The notes beneath the pieces are model-generated. The model was not told the DNA's origin. It did no database searches and worked only from the letters and a program-made list of their open reading frames with translations. Source: an uncultured Lachnospiraceae bacterium (GTDB lineage Bacteria; Bacillota; Clostridia; Lachnospirales; Lachnospiraceae). From it: a DNA stretch of 64,000 nt. Below are positions 44,230 through 54,195 of this stretch, in pieces. How positions within the stretch are numbered: the first letter of the stretch is position 1; each line of letters begins with the position of its first letter. The stretch is from the NCBI GenBank assembly GCA_944376125.1, contig CALWBQ010000039.1:113952-177951 (forward strand). The letters are read 5' to 3'. Position numbers and translations under genes: made by a program.

Positions 44230-44718
44230 TCATTTCTTTTCATTAATATAATTTACCAGCCCTCCGGCCTCAATGATCTTCTGCATAAAAGGCGGGAAAG
44301 CCTGACCCTGGAAGCTCTGGCCTGTCGTCTTGTCTGTGATCACTCCGCTGTCAAAATCAATTTCCACCTCATCCCCTGCATTGATAGCTTTGGCTGCCTC
44401 GGGACACTCAATGATAGGCATGCCAATGTTAATGGCATTGCGGTAAAAAATACGGGCAAAAGTCTCCGCAATAACACAGCTCACACCGGCACATTTGATT
44501 GCCAGGGGTGCATGCTCTCTGGAGGAACCGCAGCCAAAATTTTTATTGGCTACAATAATATCACCCTTCTGGACGTTCTTGACGAAATCCTTGTCAATAT
44601 CCTCCATGCAGTGCTTTGCCAGCTCTTCCCCCTTCGTCGCATTGAGATAGCGGGCCGGGATGATAACGTCCGTGTCTACATTGTCTCCATATTTAAAAAC
44701 TCTTCCACATGCTTTCAT
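44230..44718 (-). CDS. leuD: 3-isopropylmalate dehydratase, small subunit
   Basis: About 162 residues from ATG 44718 with GGAGG upstream. The swivel-domain motifs [28 protein letters not shown] and [45 protein letters not shown] are complete. With LeuC it isomerises 2- to 3-isopropylmalate in leucine synthesis; homoaconitase-like use is possible because no leuA/leuB lies in view. It is 10 bp after leuC. Confidence 0.93.
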   Translation of the reverse strand: MKACGRVFKYGDNVDTDVIIPARYLNATKGEELAKHCMEDIDKDFVKNVQKGDIIVANKNFGCGSSREHAPLAIKCAGVSCVIAETFARIFYRNAINIGMPIIECPEAAKAINAGDEVEIDFDSGVITDKTTGQSFQGQAFPPFMQKIIEAGGLVNYINEKK

Positions 44719-44728
44719 GGTCTGCCTC

Positions 44729-45994
44729 CTATAAACCAAGTTCACTGGGACTGGAAATCTTTCCGGTCACTGCGCTGGCAGCGGCTATGGCCGGGCTTGC
44801 CAGATATACTTCTGATTTCACATGGCCCATACGGCCTACAAAGTTCCGGTTGGTAGTGGAGATACATTTTTCGCCTGCTGCCAGGATTCCCATGTATCCG
44901 CCCAGGCACGGACCGCAGGTCGGTGTGCTGACGACGGCTCCGGCCTCGATAAAAATCTCCAGAAGCCCCTCTCTCATGGCCTGAAGGTAGATAGCCTGAG
45001 TTGCGGGGATCACGATGCAGCGAACGCCTTTTGCCACCTTTCTTCCCTCCATGATCTGAGCAGCAATCCGCATATCATCGATGCGCCCGTTGGTACAGGA
45101 TCCGATCACAGATTGCTGGATCTTCACCTCTCCCACCTCATCGATAGTCCTGGTGTTCTCCGGAAGGTGCGGGAAGGCCACCGTCGGTTTTAACTGGGAG
45201 AGATCAATGGTATAGACAGCCTCGTACTCGGCATCCGGGTCAGCCTCGTATATCTTGTAATCCCTCTTGGAATGTTCCTTCATATACTGCTCTGCCAGAT
45301 CATCCACCGGGAAGATTCCATTCTTTCCGCCGGCCTCAATGGCCATATTGCAGATAGTGAAACGGTCATCCATAGACAGATTGGCGATTCCGTCTCCCAC
45401 AAATTCCATAGATTTATACAGAGCTCCGTCCACGCCGATCATACCGATGATATGCAGAATTACATCTTTTCCGCTGACCCATTTCCCAGGCTTTCCAGTC
45501 AGGACAAACTTTATAGCAGACGGCACTTTAAACCAGGCCCTTCCAGTAACCATTCCGGCAGCCATGTCTGTGCTCCCCACGCCTGTAGAAAATGCACCGA
45601 GAGCCCCATACGTACAGGTATGGGAATCTGCTCCGATCACAGCATCCCCGGCAACTACCAGACCTTTTTCTGGCAGCAGGGCGTGCTCAATGCCCATCTC
45701 CCCTACATCAAAATAATTGGTAATTTCATGGCGGCAGGCAAAATCCCTGCAGCACTTGCAATTTTCTGCTGATTTTATATCTTTATTTGGGATAAAGTGA
45801 TCCATGACCAATGCAATTTTGTCCTTATCAAACACGGTCTGGTTCTTCATTTTTTCCATCTCGTTGATTGCCACCGGCGATGTAATATCGTTTCCCAGCA
45901 CCAGATCCAAATCCGCTTCAATTAATTGGCCTGCCTTCACTTCCTCTAATCCTGCATGAGCCGCCAAAATCTTTTGGGTCATCGTCATTCCCAT
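44729..45994 (-). CDS. leuC: 3-isopropylmalate dehydratase, large subunit
   Basis: 421 residues, the archaeal/clostridial-type length. Cluster Cys in [16 protein letters not shown] (~residues 358-372), [26 protein letters not shown] (~295) and [26 protein letters not shown] (~120). Start ATG 45994 after GGAGG at 7 nt. Operon leuCD is divergent from the LysR gene. No leucine T-box or leader peptide seen. Confidence 0.94.
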   Translation of the reverse strand: MGMTMTQKILAAHAGLEEVKAGQLIEADLDLVLGNDITSPVAINEMEKMKNQTVFDKDKIALVMDHFIPNKDIKSAENCKCCRDFACRHEITNYFDVGEMGIEHALLPEKGLVVAGDAVIGADSHTCTYGALGAFSTGVGSTDMAAGMVTGRAWFKVPSAIKFVLTGKPGKWVSGKDVILHIIGMIGVDGALYKSMEFVGDGIANLSMDDRFTICNMAIEAGGKNGIFPVDDLAEQYMKEHSKRDYKIYEADPDAEYEAVYTIDLSQLKPTVAFPHLPENTRTIDEVGEVKIQQSVIGSCTNGRIDDMRIAAQIMEGRKVAKGVRCIVIPATQAIYLQAMREGLLEIFIEAGAVVSTPTCGPCLGGYMGILAAGEKCISTTNRNFVGRMGHVKSEVYLASPAIAAASAVTGKISSPSELGL

Positions 45995-46062
45995 CTTGAA
46001 TCCTCCTTATCCATTGCAGCTTCTCTGATTCTTCTTTACATTTTATCACACCATTTGATATA

Positions 46063-46092
46063 ATAACAATACATATAATGCATGTTTGTTAT
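46063..46092. promoter_or_regulatory. Dyad in the leuC / LysR divergent gap
   Basis: ATAACAA (46063-46069) and TTGTTAT (46086-46092) are a perfect inverted repeat with a 16-nt spacer holding TATAAT-like sequence. It fits a LysR-type binding site over a divergent promoter. Confidence 0.5.
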
Positions 46093-46116
46093 AATGCACA
46101 GTTATGGAGGTTTAAA

Positions 46117-47010
46117 ATGGAACAACACCTTTCTCAATATAAAATTTTCTACGAAGTTGCAAGGACAGGAAATATTTCCAAAGCGGCCAAGGAACTCTTG
46201 ATCAGCCAGCCGGCCATCAGCAAGGCAGTCAGCAAGCTGGAAGAGAGCCTGAATACAACCCTGTTTCTGCGGAGCTCCAGGGGAGTGTCTCTGACAGAGG
46301 AGGGGCAGCTCCTATTCGAGTACGTCCGTACCGCTTTTGAGTCCCTGTCCAGAGGGGAGGAAGAACTGAAACGAATCCGGGAATTTCAGATCGGCCACCT
46401 GCGGATTGGAGTCAGCAACACCCTATGCAAGCACATTCTGCTCCCTTATCTAAAAGGATTTGTAGAAAAATATCCCCACATCCAGATCACCATCGAAAGC
46501 CAGGACAGCACCCAGACCCTGACCATGCTGGAGCAGGGGCGGATCGATATCGGTCTGGTAGCAGAGCCCAAGAGCAAAAAAGGGCTTTCCTTTACACCGG
46601 TACTGGACATCAAAGATACGTTTGTTGCCACGCCCCAGTATCTGAAAAATCTAAGACTCCGCGAGGGGCAGGACACCGATATTTTCCAGACTGGAACTGT
46701 CATGCTCCTGGACGGCCAGAACATGACCCGCCATTATATCGATCAGTACCTATCCTCCCACGAAATCGAACCCCGTCAGATCCTAGAAGTCACTACGATG
46801 GATCTGATCATCGAATTTTCAAAAATTGGCCTGGGAATAGGCTGTGTCATCCGGGATTTTATCCAAGACGAATTATCGGATGGTTCTCTTGTGGAACTGC
46901 CCATGGAAGTGCCCATTCCAAAACGAACCATCGGATTTGCCTGCAGTCTCAGCAACCACTCCCGCGCCCTCTCTCTGTTTCTGCAGTTCTGCCGGTCCAT
47001 GGATCGCTGA
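46117..47010 (+). CDS. LysR-family transcriptional regulator
   Basis: About 297 residues. ATG 46117 follows ATGGAGG; a longer frame to 46078 is unlikely. HTH at ~4-60 (YKIFYEVARTGNISKAAKELLISQPAISKAVSKLEESLNTTLFLRSSRGVSLTEEG), then a two-lobe effector domain (IGVSNTLCKHILLPYLKGFVEKYPHIQITIESQ). Divergent from leuCD with a dyad in between, so leuCD is the likely target. The effector may be isopropylmalate or a related acid, by analogy with other leu regulators. Confidence 0.9.
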   Translation: MEQHLSQYKIFYEVARTGNISKAAKELLISQPAISKAVSKLEESLNTTLFLRSSRGVSLTEEGQLLFEYVRTAFESLSRGEEELKRIREFQIGHLRIGVSNTLCKHILLPYLKGFVEKYPHIQITIESQDSTQTLTMLEQGRIDIGLVAEPKSKKGLSFTPVLDIKDTFVATPQYLKNLRLREGQDTDIFQTGTVMLLDGQNMTRHYIDQYLSSHEIEPRQILEVTTMDLIIEFSKIGLGIGCVIRDFIQDELSDGSLVELPMEVPIPKRTIGFACSLSNHSRALSLFLQFCRSMDR

Positions 47011-47028
47011 TTCATCCTCTGGAAAATG

Positions 47029-47057
47029 TTGACTTTTTAACAAACCAGTGAGATAAT
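47029..47057 (+). promoter_or_regulatory. Promoter of pckA
   Basis: TTGACT (47029-47034), 17-bp spacer, GATAAT (47052-47057), 65 bp before the ATG. Confidence 0.65.
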
Positions 47058-47121
47058 AGATCTAAGTTTTGGTTTTTTTAACCGCAAAAACTATACAATC
47101 ACTATACTAGGAGGTAGAATA

Positions 47122-48720
47122 ATGGAAACATATGGTCTGGAAAAATTAGGAATCATTAATCCGACAGCCGTTTACCGTAACCTGACCCCTGCCCAGCTTA
47201 CTGAAGCTGCTCTGCGCAGAGGTGAAGGTACTCTGAGCAAAACCGGCGCACTGGTGGTAACGACAGGAAAGTATACGGGCCGTTCCCCAGAGGATAAATT
47301 TATTGTTGATACCCCTGCTGTTCACGATCAGATCGCATGGGGCAAGGTAAACCGTCCTATCACAAAGGAGAAATTCGACGCTATCAAAGCAAAAATGGTA
47401 GCTTACCTCCAGAATCGCGAAATCTTTATCTTTGACGGTATGGCCGGCGCTGACCCTGCCTGCACCAAGAAATTCCGTGTTGTAAATGAACTGGCGAGCC
47501 AGAATCTGTTTATTCATCAGCTTCTGATTCGTCCCACCGCTGAGGAATTGGCTTCCTACGGCGATGCAGACTTTGTTATTATCGCTGCCCCCGGTTTTAA
47601 GTGCATCCCTGAAATTGATGGCGTACATTCCGAGGCTGCTATCATTGTTGACTACGAGGCAAAGATGGTTCTGATTGCCGGCAGCCAGTATTCCGGTGAG
47701 ATTAAAAAGAGCGTATTCTCTGTTATGAACTTCCTGATGCCTCAGGAAAATGTTCTGCCCATGCACTGCTCCGCAAACATGGATCCCGTTACCGGCGATA
47801 CCGCTGTATTCTTCGGTCTTTCCGGTACCGGAAAGACCACCCTTTCCGCTGATCCCAACCGCCGCCTGATCGGTGATGACGAGCACGGCTGGTCTGATCA
47901 CGGCATCTTTAACTTCGAGGGCGGATGCTACGCAAAATGTATCAACCTGGATCCCGAGGGAGAGCCTGAGATCTACAATGCCATCAAGTTCGGCAGCTTA
48001 GTAGAAAATGTTGTTATGGATCCCGAAACCAGGGAGTTCGACTTCTTCGACGGCAGCCTTACTGAAAATACCCGTGTAGGCTATCCCATCGATTATATCT
48101 CCAACGCTCAGATTCCTGGCGTAGGCGGAATCCCGAAAGTTGTAATCTTCCTGACTGCTGACGCATTCGGTGTACTGCCGCCAATCAGCCGTCTGGATGA
48201 GAACGCCGCTATGTACCATTTCGTAACCGGATTTACCTCCAAGCTGGCTGGAACCGAGCGCGGCGTCAAAGAGCCTCAGCCTACTTTCTCCACCCTGTTC
48301 GGCGAGCCTTTCATGCCTATGGATCCTTCTGTATATGCCAACATGTTAGGCGAAAAGATCGAGAAGTACAACACGAAAGTATATCTGGTAAACACTGGAT
48401 GGACCGGCGGCCCTGCTTCCGGCGAAGGCAAGCTGGGAAGCCGTATGAAACTGAAATTCACCCGTGCTATGGTTACCGCAGCCTTAAATGGCGACCTGGA
48501 CAATGTAGAGTACAAGCACGACGATATCTTTAACCTGGATGTTCCGCAGACCTGCCCCAATGTTCCGGATGAGATTATGAATCCCCGCGATACCTGGGAG
48601 GACAAGGCTGCTTACGATGTTCAGGCCAAGAAGCTGGCCAACATGTTTGCCGAGAACTTCGCCAAGAAGTACCCCAACATGCCTAAGAATATCGCAGAAG
48701 CTGGCCCCAAGGCTCAGTAA
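47122..48720 (+). CDS. pckA: Phosphoenolpyruvate carboxykinase (ATP)
   Basis: 532 residues. P-loop GLSGTGKTTLSADP at ~232-245, TGRSPEDKFIVD near residue 53, and VFFGLSG and DDEHGW motifs are all present. It interconverts oxaloacetate + ATP and PEP + CO2 + ADP; in rumen and gut anaerobes it often runs toward oxaloacetate and makes ATP. Codon use is strongly biased to favoured codons, suggesting high expression. AGGAGG precedes the ATG and a strong terminator follows the stop. Confidence 0.97.
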   Translation: METYGLEKLGIINPTAVYRNLTPAQLTEAALRRGEGTLSKTGALVVTTGKYTGRSPEDKFIVDTPAVHDQIAWGKVNRPITKEKFDAIKAKMVAYLQNREIFIFDGMAGADPACTKKFRVVNELASQNLFIHQLLIRPTAEELASYGDADFVIIAAPGFKCIPEIDGVHSEAAIIVDYEAKMVLIAGSQYSGEIKKSVFSVMNFLMPQENVLPMHCSANMDPVTGDTAVFFGLSGTGKTTLSADPNRRLIGDDEHGWSDHGIFNFEGGCYAKCINLDPEGEPEIYNAIKFGSLVENVVMDPETREFDFFDGSLTENTRVGYPIDYISNAQIPGVGGIPKVVIFLTADAFGVLPPISRLDENAAMYHFVTGFTSKLAGTERGVKEPQPTFSTLFGEPFMPMDPSVYANMLGEKIEKYNTKVYLVNTGWTGGPASGEGKLGSRMKLKFTRAMVTAALNGDLDNVEYKHDDIFNLDVPQTCPNVPDEIMNPRDTWEDKAAYDVQAKKLANMFAENFAKKYPNMPKNIAEAGPKAQ

Positions 48721-48744
48721 AAAAGATTCAGAAATCACAGTTTC

Positions 48745-48795
48745 AAGGGGGTCTGCCGTATCAGTCATTGATGCGGCAGACCCCCTTTTATTTTA
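48745..48795 (+). terminator. Terminator of pckA
   Basis: GGGGGTCTGCCGTATCA pairs with TGATGCGGCAGACCCCC, followed by TTTTATTTTAT. Stem of about 17 bp with a 5-nt loop. Confidence 0.88.
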
Positions 48796-48902
48796 TAGGG
48801 AACTGCGTCCCTATTAAAAAACGCTCCGCAGAATCTTTGTTCTATACAATATTGCAATCAAACAGATAAAGATCTATGGCCATCTCTTCCATGAGATTTT
48901 CA

Positions 48903-48967
48903 AAGTACGGCAAAAATCCGGCGTTCTACTCTGAAAATAGAGGGGATGCCGGATTTTTGTCTATAAC
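48903..48967. repeat. 65-nt palindromic repeat, copy 2 (inverted)
   Basis: Reverse complement of 15498-15562 with 59 of 65 identical positions. The hairpin here has internal mismatches because only some stem bases differ. It sits between pckA and the P-type ATPase, which converge. The rest of 48721-49024 holds the pckA terminator and nothing else recognised. Confidence 0.8.
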
Positions 48968-49024
48968 GAGCGGATGTGCCGCTCAATCATCCGCTATGGA
49001 TAATTTTGCGGCTCTCCCTTTCAT

Positions 49025-51634
49025 TTACTTTCTCAACTGTTTTCCAATCCATTTCATAATCTGAATAACCGGGAGATTCAGCAGAGCCAGACCATATACC
49101 GTCAGGATCTGTTCAGCATTCAGTGTCTGTACCTGGAAAAAGCCTTCCATAAGCGGAACCAGCAGTACCAGGTTGATCAACAGGAAGCCGATGGCGAAGG
49201 CGCCCTGCATATAAATATTGTTGAAGAATCCCTTCTTAAAGATAACGGGATCTGTGGACTTGCAGTTATAGCCATGCACTAGCCTAGACATACACAGGGT
49301 TCCGAAAGCCATAGTGCTGCCCAGCACTTCTCCTCCGCTGTTCAGACCGATCCGGAATGCGATAAAGGTCATAATCGCAATGCACAGCCCCTCCAGCCCG
49401 ATTCTCCTTAAAAATGGAGCTGTCAGCAGAGACTGTCCGGCCGGACGAGGTTTCTCTTCCATCACAGAGGCCCGGTGAGGTTCCAGCCCCAGGGCGATGG
49501 CCGGCAGACTGTCAGTCAGCAGGTTGATAAACAGCAGATGAACCGGTGCAAAGGGAACCGGGAGACTCAGCAGCGAGGCAGCTAAAACCACCAGGATTCC
49601 GCCGAAGTTTCCTGACAGAAGGAACTGGATCGCATTTCGGATATTAGCGTAAACATTTCTTCCATTCTCTACTGCCTTGACAATAGTGGCAAAATTATCG
49701 TCTGTCAGAACCATTGCCGCTGCATCTTTAGCGACCTCACTCCCTGTGATACCCATGGCAACACCGATATCCGCCTGCTTTAAAGCCGGCGCATCGTTGA
49801 CACCATCTCCGGTCATCGCTACCACATTTCCTTTTTCCTGCCAAGCACGGACGATACGGATCTTATGCTCCGGTGAAACTCTAGCATACACCGAGATGCC
49901 GTCCACAAATTCCTGCAGCTCCTCGTCATCCATGGAATCAATGACAGATCCCTCACAGGCTTCCTTTTCATCCTCCAGAATTCCGATTCTCTTTGCGATG
50001 GCTGCCGCCGTCACTTTGTGGTCACCAGTTATCATTATGGGCCGGATACCGGCCTTCTTGCACTCTTCTACCGCTTTCTGGCTCTCCGGCCTGGGCGGAT
50101 CCATCATGGCGATGAGGCCGAAGAAAATCATATGATTTTCATCCTCAAGCTGAAGTTCTCTGACTTCATCAAACTTTCTGTAGGCCACAGCCAGAACCCT
50201 GAGACCATTTTCTGAGTAGTGACGGTTCGCAGTTTCAATATCCTTCCGGTCGTCCGGAGTGATGGGAACGACCTGACCATTTTTCTGAATCTGGTCAACC
50301 CGGTTCAGCATGACATCAACAGCACCTTTGGTGATCATGGTGTAGCCATCCTTCAAAAGATGAAAGGTGGACATCATCTTGCGGTCGCTGTCAAAGGGGA
50401 TCTCGCTGAGTCTGGGGTATGCCTTCCGGACTCTGGAAGCAGGCACGCCTACCGCTGCGCTGATGTCTACCATGGCCACTTCTGTCGGGTCACCCAGACG
50501 CTCACCATTTTCATTGGAAGAATCGTTGCACAGTACGGACAGGCGGATCATTTCTTTATGAAGGGGATTCAGGGGATCCACCTCTGTGCTGTCCACATTT
50601 TTCCCTTCCATATAGTAGTGTTCCACAGTCATCTTATTCTGAGTCAGGGTACCAGTCTTATCTGAACAAATAACTGACACGCTTCCCAGCCCTTCCACAG
50701 CCTGCAGCTTGCGGATAATCGCCCCTGCTTTAGCCATCTTGGAGGTGCCGAATGCAAGGACAATGGTTACAATCGAGCTCAAAGCCTCCGGAATTGCCGC
50801 TACTGCCAGGGCTACTGCGAAGAGGAACGCATCCCCTACTGGGCCTCCTCTCAGAACCTGAACTGCAAAAAGCAGACCGCAGAAAATCAGAATCAAAATT
50901 GAAAGATTCCTGCCAAATTGATCCAAGCTCACCTGAAGGGGGGTTTTCTTGTCCCCGGCATTTTTTAACAGTCCTGCAATCCTTCCCACTTCTGTGTTCA
51001 TTCCCACATCGGTCACCAGGAAAGACCCGCGTCCATAGGTAATAAAGCTGCCGGAATAGACCATATTTTTCCGATCCCCCAGAGCCCGCTCCCCTGGAAG
51101 CGCCTCCACCGTCTTCTCAACGCCAAGGCTCTCCCCTGTCAGAGCGCTCTCATCCGCTTTCAGGCTGGCACATTCCATGATCCGGCCATCAGCGGGGACA
51201 CAGTCTCCTGCCTCCAAAAACACTAAATCTCCTACCGTCAGCTCCCTGCTTGGGATCTCTGTCATTTTTCCGTTCCGAAACACCTTACAGACTGGAGCCG
51301 ACAAAGACTTCAGACTGTCCAGGGACTGCTCCGCCTTCACAGTCTGCATGGTTCCTAAAATTGCGTTCATGGTAATAACAATCAGGATTACGGCGGCACT
51401 CTCCGTCTCTCCCAAAAACAGTGACACGATTGCCGCGGCAATCAGGATCAGAACCAGAAAATCCGTAAACTGTTCCAGAAAAATCTGGAAAGGTGTCTTT
51501 TTCTTTCCCTCTGAAAGTTCATTGGGGCCATACTTTTCCTGGTTCTTTTTGATTTGTTCCGCAGTCAGCGGCTCAGGCCCGCCATTGACTGCTTTCCTTA
51601 CTTCCTGAGCATCCATTTCATAATACTTGCTCAT
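49025..51634 (-). CDS. P-type cation ATPase (Ca/Mn type, P2)
   Basis: 869 residues with the full P2-ATPase plan: actuator motif ALTGES (~155), membrane motif IPEAL (~285), phosphorylation site DKTGTLTQNKM near residue 330, ITGDHKV and VAMTGDGVNDAPALKQADIGVAMG hinge (~600-625), and a C-terminal group of four membrane helices. Family annotation would be calcium-translocating ATPase. The yybP-ykoY riboswitch upstream instead points to manganese efflux, as for YoaB in Lactococcus lactis. Single-gene unit with GAGG near the start. Confidence 0.93.
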   Translation of the reverse strand: MSKYYEMDAQEVRKAVNGGPEPLTAEQIKKNQEKYGPNELSEGKKKTPFQIFLEQFTDFLVLILIAAAIVSLFLGETESAAVILIVITMNAILGTMQTVKAEQSLDSLKSLSAPVCKVFRNGKMTEIPSRELTVGDLVFLEAGDCVPADGRIMECASLKADESALTGESLGVEKTVEALPGERALGDRKNMVYSGSFITYGRGSFLVTDVGMNTEVGRIAGLLKNAGDKKTPLQVSLDQFGRNLSILILIFCGLLFAVQVLRGGPVGDAFLFAVALAVAAIPEALSSIVTIVLAFGTSKMAKAGAIIRKLQAVEGLGSVSVICSDKTGTLTQNKMTVEHYYMEGKNVDSTEVDPLNPLHKEMIRLSVLCNDSSNENGERLGDPTEVAMVDISAAVGVPASRVRKAYPRLSEIPFDSDRKMMSTFHLLKDGYTMITKGAVDVMLNRVDQIQKNGQVVPITPDDRKDIETANRHYSENGLRVLAVAYRKFDEVRELQLEDENHMIFFGLIAMMDPPRPESQKAVEECKKAGIRPIMITGDHKVTAAAIAKRIGILEDEKEACEGSVIDSMDDEELQEFVDGISVYARVSPEHKIRIVRAWQEKGNVVAMTGDGVNDAPALKQADIGVAMGITGSEVAKDAAAMVLTDDNFATIVKAVENGRNVYANIRNAIQFLLSGNFGGILVVLAASLLSLPVPFAPVHLLFINLLTDSLPAIALGLEPHRASVMEEKPRPAGQSLLTAPFLRRIGLEGLCIAIMTFIAFRIGLNSGGEVLGSTMAFGTLCMSRLVHGYNCKSTDPVIFKKGFFNNIYMQGAFAIGFLLINLVLLVPLMEGFFQVQTLNAEQILTVYGLALLNLPVIQIMKWIGKQLRK

Positions 51635-51700
51635 CCTCTTTTCTCCTTTCCCGTATCTGTCCTCCGCTTCCTATTCTTCCCCAAAAGCATCGGCAATATC

Positions 51701-51727
51701 AAAAAGCATGCGCTGAACAGCGCATAT
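51701..51727 (-). terminator. Second hairpin with T-run in the ATPase leader
   Basis: On the minus strand ATGCGCT-GTTC-AGCGCAT then GC and TTTTTG. It lies between the riboswitch terminator and the start codon. Confidence 0.5.
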
Positions 51728-51777
51728 GCAGCGGAGCATTTTGTCTGACTGAAACCAGATCGGAATTCTTGCCAAAC

Positions 51778-51828
51778 AAAAAAGGCGCTCCTTTTACTGC
51801 ACAAAAACTATGCAATAAAAGTCTCGCC
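51778..51828 (-). terminator. Riboswitch expression-platform terminator
   Basis: On the minus strand GGCG-AGA-CTTTTATTGCA (51828-51811) pairs with TGCAGTAAAAG-GAG-CGCC (51802-51784) and is followed by six T. Its 5' arm is the 3' strand of aptamer helix P1, so the two structures exclude each other. Confidence 0.75.
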
Positions 51829-51933
51829 ATTTCATTACGATACGGATGAATCTCTTCATCGTGCTGACATACCGTAAACACCGAACCGGTTATTCTTACT
51901 CCCGCTTCCGGTGTCAGCTACTCCCTTTCATCA
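51817..51933 (-). promoter_or_regulatory. yybP-ykoY manganese riboswitch
   Basis: The minus-strand RNA begins near 51933 and carries the two conserved parts of the motif: AAAGGGAGTAGC at the 5' side (51927-51916 region) and GGCGAGACTTTT at the 3' side (51828-51817). GCTGACA pairs with TGTCAGC to close the first long arm, and ACGAT/ATCGT closes a second arm. The yybP-ykoY class senses Mn2+ and usually turns on efflux genes. The downstream terminator uses the P1 3' strand, so ligand-bound P1 should prevent termination (ON switch). Confidence 0.85.
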
Positions 51934-51939
51934 CGGATT

Positions 51940-51968
51940 ACTATACGTGATTTTGGAACATTTGTCAA
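51940..51968 (-). promoter_or_regulatory. Promoter of the riboswitch-ATPase transcript
   Basis: On the minus strand TTGACA (51968-51963), 17-bp spacer, TATAGT (51945-51940). Confidence 0.85.
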
Positions 51969-51970
51969 GT

Positions 51971-52020
51971 AAAAAAGGGAGAAAAATGCCCTTCCAACAG
52001 CTTGGCAGCACTCTTCTCCC
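51971..52020 (-). terminator. Terminator of ilvNC
   Basis: GGGAGAAGAGTGC (52020-52008) pairs with GCATTTTTCTCCC (51989-51977), including G-U pairs, followed by six T. It directly abuts the -35 of the ATPase promoter. Confidence 0.82.
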
Positions 52021-52047
52021 CTTGCCTCCTTCAAGACAGCATTACCA

Positions 52048-53070
<1,023 letters not shown>

Positions 53071-53102
53071 CTATCCTCTGTTTCAGCTCTGATTTATCAA
53101 TG

Positions 53103-53603
53103 TCAGGGCAGATAACGGACATCGTTAATTCCTCTGGAAAGACCTGTCAGGCCGGTCCTTGCCACTTCCAGGATCTCATAATCCTCCAGAAGGTTCAAAA
53201 GGGCTTCCAGCTTGGACTGGTCCCCTGTCAGCATAACAGTCAGGGACTCTTTCCCCACGTCTACGATGGTAGCGCGGAAAATATCGGAGATCGCACTGAC
53301 TGCTTGGCGGTCTGCAGAGTTTGCCCGGACCTTTACCATGATCAGCTCACGGTAAACAGAATGTCCCATCTTTAACTCTTTGATATCACGGACATCCTCC
53401 AGCTTGCTAAGCTGTTTTTCAATCTGTTCCAACACCTGCTGGTCTCCATAGGAAACCACCGTCATTCTGGAATACCTCTCATCCGCCGTCACACCAACAG
53501 TGAGGCTTTCGATATTATATCCCCGTCGGCTGAACAGTCCCGCTACACGGGCCAGAACGCCGGCTGTATTGTCCACCAGCAGCGATAATACAATCCTATC
53601 CAT
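53103..53603 (-). CDS. ilvN: Acetolactate synthase, small (regulatory) subunit
   Basis: About 166 residues from ATG 53603 with AAGGGGG upstream. An ACT domain at ~1-75 (VLSLLVDNTAGVLARVAGLFSRRGYNIESLTVG) binds valine for feedback control; a C-terminal ALS_ss domain follows (ELIMVKVRANSADRQAVSAISDIFRATIVDVG). The catalytic ilvB is not in the window. It leads the ilvNC transcript. Confidence 0.93.
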   Translation of the reverse strand: MDRIVLSLLVDNTAGVLARVAGLFSRRGYNIESLTVGVTADERYSRMTVVSYGDQQVLEQIEKQLSKLEDVRDIKELKMGHSVYRELIMVKVRANSADRQAVSAISDIFRATIVDVGKESLTVMLTGDQSKLEALLNLLEDYEILEVARTGLTGLSRGINDVRYLP

Positions 53604-53632
53604 AGCGTCCCCCTTTTTATATATTAACATTA

Positions 53633-53661
53633 ATCATAGCAACCTATCCCGGCTTTGTCAA
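53633..53661 (-). promoter_or_regulatory. Promoter of ilvNC
   Basis: On the minus strand TTGACA (53661-53656), 17-bp spacer, TATGAT (53638-53633). The leader is only ~25 nt, so no T-box or attenuator fits. Confidence 0.85.
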
Positions 53662-53694
53662 TTAGTTATATGGAATGGCTTCCATGAACCCTAG

Positions 53695-54118
53695 TTATAG
53701 TCCTTCTTCCACAAAATGAACCTGGTACCGTTCCCAGTACTCCCGGTACATGCGGTCCGTATAACCGTCCAAATTTAACTGCTACATCCTGAAAAAGACT
53801 GTTATATCCTTGGGCTGCCACTGTTCCTGGTAGGTATAGCAGTATTTCATTCCCGCTGATATTGACATAGCCTATGGGAATGTTGTCGGACCTGAGGCAG
53901 ACGGCGTAATGGCGGCCGTTCCTGCTCTCATACGGGCCGGCATAGCGCTCCTGAAAAAATTTTTCCGCCTCCGCTCTGCTCTTTACCGGAAACCAGGGAA
54001 GAAAGCGGTTGACCTCCTTATCCCCGAAGATCCTCTGCACCGCTTCCATATCCTTCTCAGTAAAATGCCTGAGAATCAGCCTTTCTGTCTCCAGCACAAT
54101 CTCTTTTCTTCCCATCAC
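53695..54118 (-). pseudogene. Decayed GNAT-family acetyltransferase
   Basis: The N-terminal ~88 residues read as a RimJ/RimL-type GNAT start (IVLETERLILRHFTEKDMEAVQRIFGD ... IPIGYVNISGN). The acetyl-CoA-binding core is then missing, and the family C-terminus appears in another frame (WQPKDITVFFRM, stop TAG, QLNLDGYTDRMYREYWERY, EEGL-stop at 53697-53695). So the gene has an internal deletion, a frameshift and an in-frame stop. No good ribosome site precedes it. A nonfunctional remnant is the simplest reading. Confidence 0.75.
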
Positions 54119-54195
54119 TCATTTTCTCTTTCTTAGCAGACAGGCGCCGGACGTTTCCGCCGGCGCCTGCCAAGTTTTTATATTTCAATATATAT

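Noticed and set aside
53604..53632. T-box or leader-peptide attenuator before ilvNC
   Set aside because: The promoter leaves a leader of only about 25 nt.
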